Origin: Takifugu bimaculatus
Lineage: Eukaryota; Chordata; Actinopteri; Tetraodontiformes; Tetraodontidae
NCBI GenBank assembly: GCA_004026145.2
Contig: CP034996.1
Coordinates: 15,328,641-15,392,640 of the forward strand
Direction: 5' to 3'
DNA: 64,000 nucleotides
Under the pieces are notes generated by a model. The model was not told where the DNA came from. It searched no databases and was given only the letters and a program-made list of their open reading frames with translations. Below, piece by piece: positions 59,413-64,000 of the stretch. Position numbers and translations under genes: made by a program. The first letter of the stretch is position 1. Every line of letters starts with the position of its first letter.

Positions 59413-61609
59413 CTTTACAACCAAGTCCGCAAACATGGATTGACGCTCACCTACTTCTGCAATTTGCTGGTTCGCTGCACCACTGGAGGAGGGAGGGGAT
59501 TTTTTTTTTTCCCAACTTGTTTTTTGATTGCGGAATGACACATGACTAACAGGCTTATTTTTAGGTTTCGAACATGACTTTTTTTTTTTTTTTTTTTTTG
59601 TCTTAAAGAGGCAAGCAAAGGATGAGTTGGTCATAATCATCGCCCGTCCACACAGTGGATAATAATTTACAGACTTGTCGTTTTTCTAAACCCCCCCTTT
59701 CATCACCAGTTTTTGCGCCAGCTCAATCATACTTGATTTCAGGCTCTGAATGATAATTCTTATAGCTTTGGCATGTGGTGAGATTGGAGACTTGACAATA
59801 TTTGGAATAATAAGGAGCATCTGGAAGCCTTGTTGGTGTGCTACACTGTTCCTGACACTCAGCCGGACCAAAGTGGTGTGAAACAAGCGACTGACATTTC
59901 CACTCGCGGAGTTCCGAGTCCCCTCAGCTGAGGGCAAAAAGAAAAAACTATTTCCTCAAAATGGCTGAACATTGAGCAGAAAATATTAGACAACCACATA
60001 ATCTATAAAAAGACTTGTACCGATCCTTCAGTGTGTTCACGATCGTTGAAAGTTGCCTTATTTAGTTATTTTATTGCTTCTAACGTGCCGCTACTTTAAT
60101 GTCAATTGTACAGCGTTGAAAACAAACATCTGGCGCCATTTCATGCAACGGCCACTAGGTGGTGCCAAACGGATGTTCTTCCCGCTCCCTCCTGTTTGTC
60201 CCTCTCTGGACTGTCTTCCAGGTTTGTCGGTCTGTTACAAGTCCTGTAATTCTTCCTTGTGTTTGAAACTCGTGGCTTTCTGTGCTAAAACCTCCTGGGG
60301 GGGAAAATGGCGCATTGGAATGAAGATTCATCCAGTTTTTATTTGGGTGCTTCCTTTTTTTTTTTTCCCACCCTCCTCCCATCAAATGAGCTGCATCCAT
60401 CCGTTCCACACCCAGCCCTCGGACTGGAATCATCACTCTGGATTACTTGAAGCGGATTTCGAGGAGAGCCGTCAGATTCTGTTGCAGGTGCTAAAACGTC
60501 GGCCTCGAGCGCTCGTCCCCCCCACACCTCCCCACTCTTCAGTTGAAGGTATAAACAATGATGCAGGTACAGATGTAGCAGAGTAACACAGACGGACATC
60601 TTGCCTCACAGCGGAGCAAATATGATTCAAGACTGAAGCTGTTCTCTCCCGACCCGTTCGGTTATCGCACTACCTTCGTTGTGGATGTTGATGCTTGTGT
60701 TGCGATGCTTTTTAACAGAAGAGTGATTCCGTTTCTTCCAATAACAGGAATGTGAATTGGACAGATTAAGATTACAGCTCCCCTCTATTCATTTTGTTTA
60801 TAGATCAGATTATATTTGCCTTACTTATGTTTTTTTTTTTTTTTTTTAAATGGTCTCGTGATTATATTTTAATACTTTTTAATTTCAATTTTGCAATGTT
60901 TCAAGCGTTGTTACCACGGAGGTTTGAATCTGTTGGATTTCGGGAGCCGTGACATTATTCACAACACAAAGGGAAGGTCGAGGTCACAGGTCAGCAGGTA
61001 TTAAGTGGAGTTTTTATGCTTTTAGTAATTATGTTGCAATGACACTCAATTTGCCCACGTCTGTCCCGTGAAAGTGTATATTTGAGCTCAGTGTTGTGGG
61101 AGCGATGCGGCGGCTTCTTCGGCCAACTCGAAAGTCGTCAAACCCATTGGATTTTGGTGTTAAACAGGATAACGGAACAATATCTAGATTTGTTATGAGG
61201 AAATTTCAGTTTTGTTTTTCTGTCCCAGCATTTGTTACTAGAATCTTGCTGGTTTATCAAAATGTAAAAAAAAAAAAAAAAAGGTTCAGCTGACAAATAA
61301 TTTGCACAAAAGTTACACAAATGTTTAGGTAATTCTTCCCACAGTTGTCTTGTCTCGGTCACTTTCCCCCTGTGTGAATGCTTCAGCTTGTTGGATTTCC
61401 CGGCAGACTGGAAGTAGAGTTCCGGCTGTCTCATTTTCTGTTGCTCGGTTCCTTCAGCTGTTTAAACGTAAAAAGGCAGACTGTTGCGTAATCTTCAGGG
61501 AGATTTGGGTTGTTTTCCAGAGACCTACAGTCCAGGTACAGTGCTACAGGTGTAGAGATGAAAACTACAGTCAGACACGGAAAGATGAAGCCCTGTAATG
61601 GATCATTTG

Positions 61610-61658
61610 GTGTGTGTATGCGTGTGTGTGTGCGTGCGTGTGTGTGTGCGTGTGTGTA
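61610..61658. repeat. (GT)n/(GC) microsatellite
   Basis: Interrupted GT repeat of about 49 bp in the inferred larp1 3' UTR. Confidence 0.9.
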
Positions 61659-62237
61659 TCTGCAGATGGGCAGGCTGCTGCTAGAGGGCGCTCTTTCTGT
61701 CTTTCCCTCTAATGTGACCCTCACCTGGCATCCAACCCTCAGGTGCTGTGGGATTCTTCCATTTCATCAGCATGGACCTGCGGGTTGTCCACACTAACTG
61801 GGGGGGGGGGGGGCGCCGCACCCCCATCAGATTTTCATGAACTTGGCCAGTTGGCCAGATGAGAGATGAACGGTGGATGTGAAAATGGAGGGAAGTGGAA
61901 AGGAGGTGAAGAGCTCAGCTGCGTTAAATGTCGCTCAGAGGATGATGGACGATTATGATGTCTGGACTGGGAAAAAAGACAAAATTCCATAAAGCCATAT
62001 GATTAAGATTAAACTATGAACATTTTAAATAGTTCATTACAATATCCTAGGCCTGTCTCGAGGGGAAAAAAAAGATGAAAATGAGGAAAAGGAACAAAAA
62101 AATATATAAAATGGAAAAATGTAAAATACTTGAATGAGATCTTGTATTATAACATTTAATATTCATATCTGCTTTGTAGGCTGACGTGATTCGCTGTTAG
62201 TGTTATTTGTAATTTGTAGTAATTATGCTTTTCCTTT

Positions 62238-62243
62238 AATAAA
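62238..62243 (+). terminator. larp1: Polyadenylation signal AATAAA, candidate for larp1
   Basis: TTTAATAAAG before an A-rich stretch, 2.8 kb past the larp1 stop and before the convergent faxdc2 gene. Earlier alternative signals may exist. Confidence 0.45.
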
Positions 62244-62260
62244 GAAAAAACACAAAACGG

Positions 62261-63165
62261 ACAAAAAAACCTCAAATCCTCGACTCCTGGCTGTTCATTT
62301 CAGTAATGTGGCTGCGGGATGAAAAACATGCAGGATGTATGTATTTTTCCATATATACATTTTAATAACAGGAGTCAAAACAATACATTTGTTTCATTCA
62401 CAGAGCAGCAACTTAATAGCTCTTCATTAAAATGAGCTATTACAGATTTATGGATTTCACTAAAGTCGTGTTTTAAGTCGTTAGTTTAAGTGCTTAATCA
62501 AAGGGTTGTCGTCATTGTGGCAAATTTACAGAACATCTGTATCAACACTCACTTCTTGTGTTCAACAACACAATTTCATGTTCCCATCAGGTATTGGGGG
62601 TGGGGGGGTATTTACACATGCAGCCTTTCACAGTAAAGTTGCAGAATTCTCCCCAGAAGAGCAACTTTTCCCGAGAAACCGAAGCTCCGTTCACACATGC
62701 AGCAGAGATCCCACATCCCAGAGATCCCACATCCCAGAGACTGACACATCAGCCTTCTCCGCTGCACGGCAACAGGCGGCGGAGGCTGTTCAACATCAGC
62801 TGTGTGAATAAACAGGCTCGGTTTGTAGATTTATCAGGAAAAGAAATGATGCAGATCGTCCCACAATGTACAGTTAAAACAATTAAATTCAACAGATCCA
62901 TCAATTTAACAAAGGATTTGATGGGTGAACTTGAGATGAAATAATCAACTGTTCTTGGAAAAGACTTAACTTTCTTTTTACAATCACATTCGTAAAAAAA
63001 AAAAAAAAAATCACCTGATCCTGAAGAAAAAGTGCGTTTCTATGGTTATAAATTAACAGTCTGAAACTGATGGTCATCGTTCTTTTTCTGGATTAGAAAT
63101 GTGTAAAACTAATTTAAAGAGACGATGCCATGGTTGGGGAAGCTGGCCCCTGAGGTCCAAGGCCA
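62261..63165. other. Convergent intergenic region between larp1 and faxdc2
   Basis: About 0.9 kb, mostly the presumed 3' UTR of faxdc2. A short tandem duplication (GAGATCCCACATCCCA twice) lies at about 62705-62737 and an A tract at about 62995-63010. No exon recognised. Confidence 0.45.
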
Positions 63166-64000
63166 TCAGAGCGCCTTCTTCGGCGCGTCGGGGATGCTTT
63201 CATTCAGCGGGGTGAGGCCCGTCAGCAGCGTGTGGCGCTCGTACTGTTTGCTCTGCCTGAATTTGTCGTCTGTGCCGTGGAGACGGTCCAGCACGCCGAA
63301 CACACCGTAGCACTGGTTGAACCTGGAACCAGGAAACGGTTGCAAAGATCACATCTGCAGGTCGTCATTGCGGCTCCGCGACATGCAGACGCGTGCTGTG
63401 ACGTTAAAAAAGAACCGTGGTTAGTTAATAAGACAGACCTGAGGTGGTGGAAGTCATGGAACTCGGGGGAGGGCAGGAAGGGGAGGTGGTATCCGCAGTG
63501 GGAGATGGTGGTGCTGATCAGGGCCACGCAGTACCACATGGAGGTGGTGGACACGTGCGAGCCCAGGATCACCGGCCCGATGACCACAGGCAGCAGGTTG
63601 GAGAGCTGCAGCAGAAGAAGAGCAAATGGGTTTGGGTTTGTGACAGCTCGGGGGTCTCGCACGGACCCCTGCGGACTCTGAAGGCGTCCACCCACCACGT
63701 GCTCCAGAGGATGGGCGTAGGTGGCCACCACGCCGACGGGGGCGGTCCACTCATGGTGCTGCTTGTGGAAACGTTTATAGAGGTTTGGCTGGTGGAAGAG
63801 CCTGAGAGACGAGGGGGGGAAACGTTTAAGCCGGTGAGACGACGTTAAAAACACGATCTGGGGCAGCAGATCCCCACCTGTGTGAGTAGTAAAACATGAT
63901 TTCCTCCAAGATGGAGAAGAAAGCCAGCTCCATCAGCGCCCGGTGGAAGGTGGGCAGCTCGGGGCTACAGGGGGCCCCCCTCAGGCTCATCAGGTGGTAA
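63166..64000 (-). CDS. faxdc2: Fatty acid hydroxylase domain-containing protein 2 (partial, 3' end)
   Basis: Last four coding exons on the minus strand: 64000(+)-63878, 63801-63696, 63605-63439 and 63322-63166; the 5' part lies outside the window. GT-AG borders and phases agree. Protein reads ...ELPTFHRALMELAFFSILEE, FYYSHR, FHQPNLYKRFHKQHHEWTAP, YAHPLEHV, then membrane segments, GYHLPFLPSPEFHDFHHLRF and YGVFGVLDRLHGTDDKFRQS to the stop. The histidine clusters HKQHH and HDFHH, with YSHR, are the di-iron ligands of the sterol desaturase / fatty acid hydroxylase superfamily. FAXDC2 is an ER membrane member implicated in sterol or lipid metabolism; its substrate is not settled by sequence. It is tail-to-tail with larp1, as I recall for human 5q33.2. 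I treat 63965-64000 as still exonic because it stays open (YHLMSLRGAPCSPELP). Confidence 0.93.

Larger units (their letters stand above)
59413..62260 (+). other. larp1: Probable long 3' UTR of larp1
   Basis: About 2.8 kb after the stop up to an AATAAA at 62238-62243. Several long T tracts (about 59499-59509, 59578-59599, 60829-60847), an A tract at about 61265-61282, a GT-rich stretch (61610-61658) and a G run (61801-61812). No competing coding exon is convincing. The end of the UTR is inferred from the poly(A) signal. Confidence 0.5.

Noticed and set aside
62705..62737. Tandem GAGATCCCACATCCCA duplication
   Set aside because: Two short copies only; ordinary replication slippage in noncoding sequence.
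63232..63681. Plus-strand frames of up to 149 aa at the window end
   Set aside because: Shadows of faxdc2, whose exons on the minus strand have splice sites and a recognisable protein.
1..64000. CRISPR array, bacterial operon, or phage/viral genes
   Set aside because: No regularly spaced repeats of the right form and no such genes; the window is vertebrate with split genes.
1..64000. Transposase, reverse transcriptase or retroviral frames
   Set aside because: No frame with recognisable DDE, RT or Gag motifs was seen on either strand.

Overview
The window is vertebrate genomic DNA, almost certainly from a teleost fish. Evidence: GT-AG split genes with mostly short introns (about 70-400 bp), frequent CA/GT microsatellites, AATAAA polyadenylation signals, and a tandem array of ten claudin genes of the kind known from teleost lineage expansions. 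The compact ABHD11, HPGD and BICDL-like genes suit a percomorph with a small genome, but the species cannot be fixed from the sequence.

Layout: (1) 299-2475 (+), a short BICD-family-like coiled-coil gene. (2) 4572-6809 (-), abhd11, a mitochondrial alpha/beta hydrolase, tail-to-tail with gene 1. (3) 11108-33398, ten claudin genes: two on the minus strand (11108-11758 and 14406-15077, both claudin-3-like), then 19787 (+), 21455 (+), 23336 (-), 24966 (+), 26326 (+), 27508 (+, the only one with an interrupted CDS), 29658 (+) and 32444 (+, long cytoplasmic tail). (4) 35248-36854 (-), hpgd, 15-hydroxyprostaglandin dehydrogenase, 7 coding exons. (5) 41197-59412 (+), larp1, 21 coding exons by my reconstruction, with two nearly identical 82-nt C/D-box snoRNA candidates in adjacent introns. 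(6) 63166 to the window end (-), faxdc2, partial, tail-to-tail with larp1.

Functionally, the claudins are four-pass tight-junction proteins that set epithelial permeability. The copies differ mainly in extracellular loop 2 and the C-terminal tail (YV or FV ending, no such ending, truncated, or extended), so they probably differ in pore properties and scaffold binding. The other genes are a lipoate-cycle-linked hydrolase (ABHD11), a prostaglandin-inactivating enzyme (HPGD), a regulator of TOP mRNAs (LARP1) and a membrane fatty-acid hydroxylase family member (FAXDC2). They are neighbours, not a pathway. From memory of the human map, the window joins CLDN3/CLDN4-ABHD11 synteny (7q11.23), BICDL2-CLDN6/CLDN9 synteny (16p13.3) and LARP1-FAXDC2 synteny (5q33.2).

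The most notable sequence-level observations are the duplicated intronic snoRNA, six places where a strongly conserved reading frame is broken by exactly one surplus base (three in the identical context C[A]GT), two apparent GC-AG introns, a divergent claudin pair with a TATA box on each side, a pair of related interspersed repeats, and unusual claudin tails. The single-base surpluses may be assembly errors and should be resolved before any gene is called broken. Exon boundaries were assigned by eye from splice consensus and phase and may be off by a base or so.
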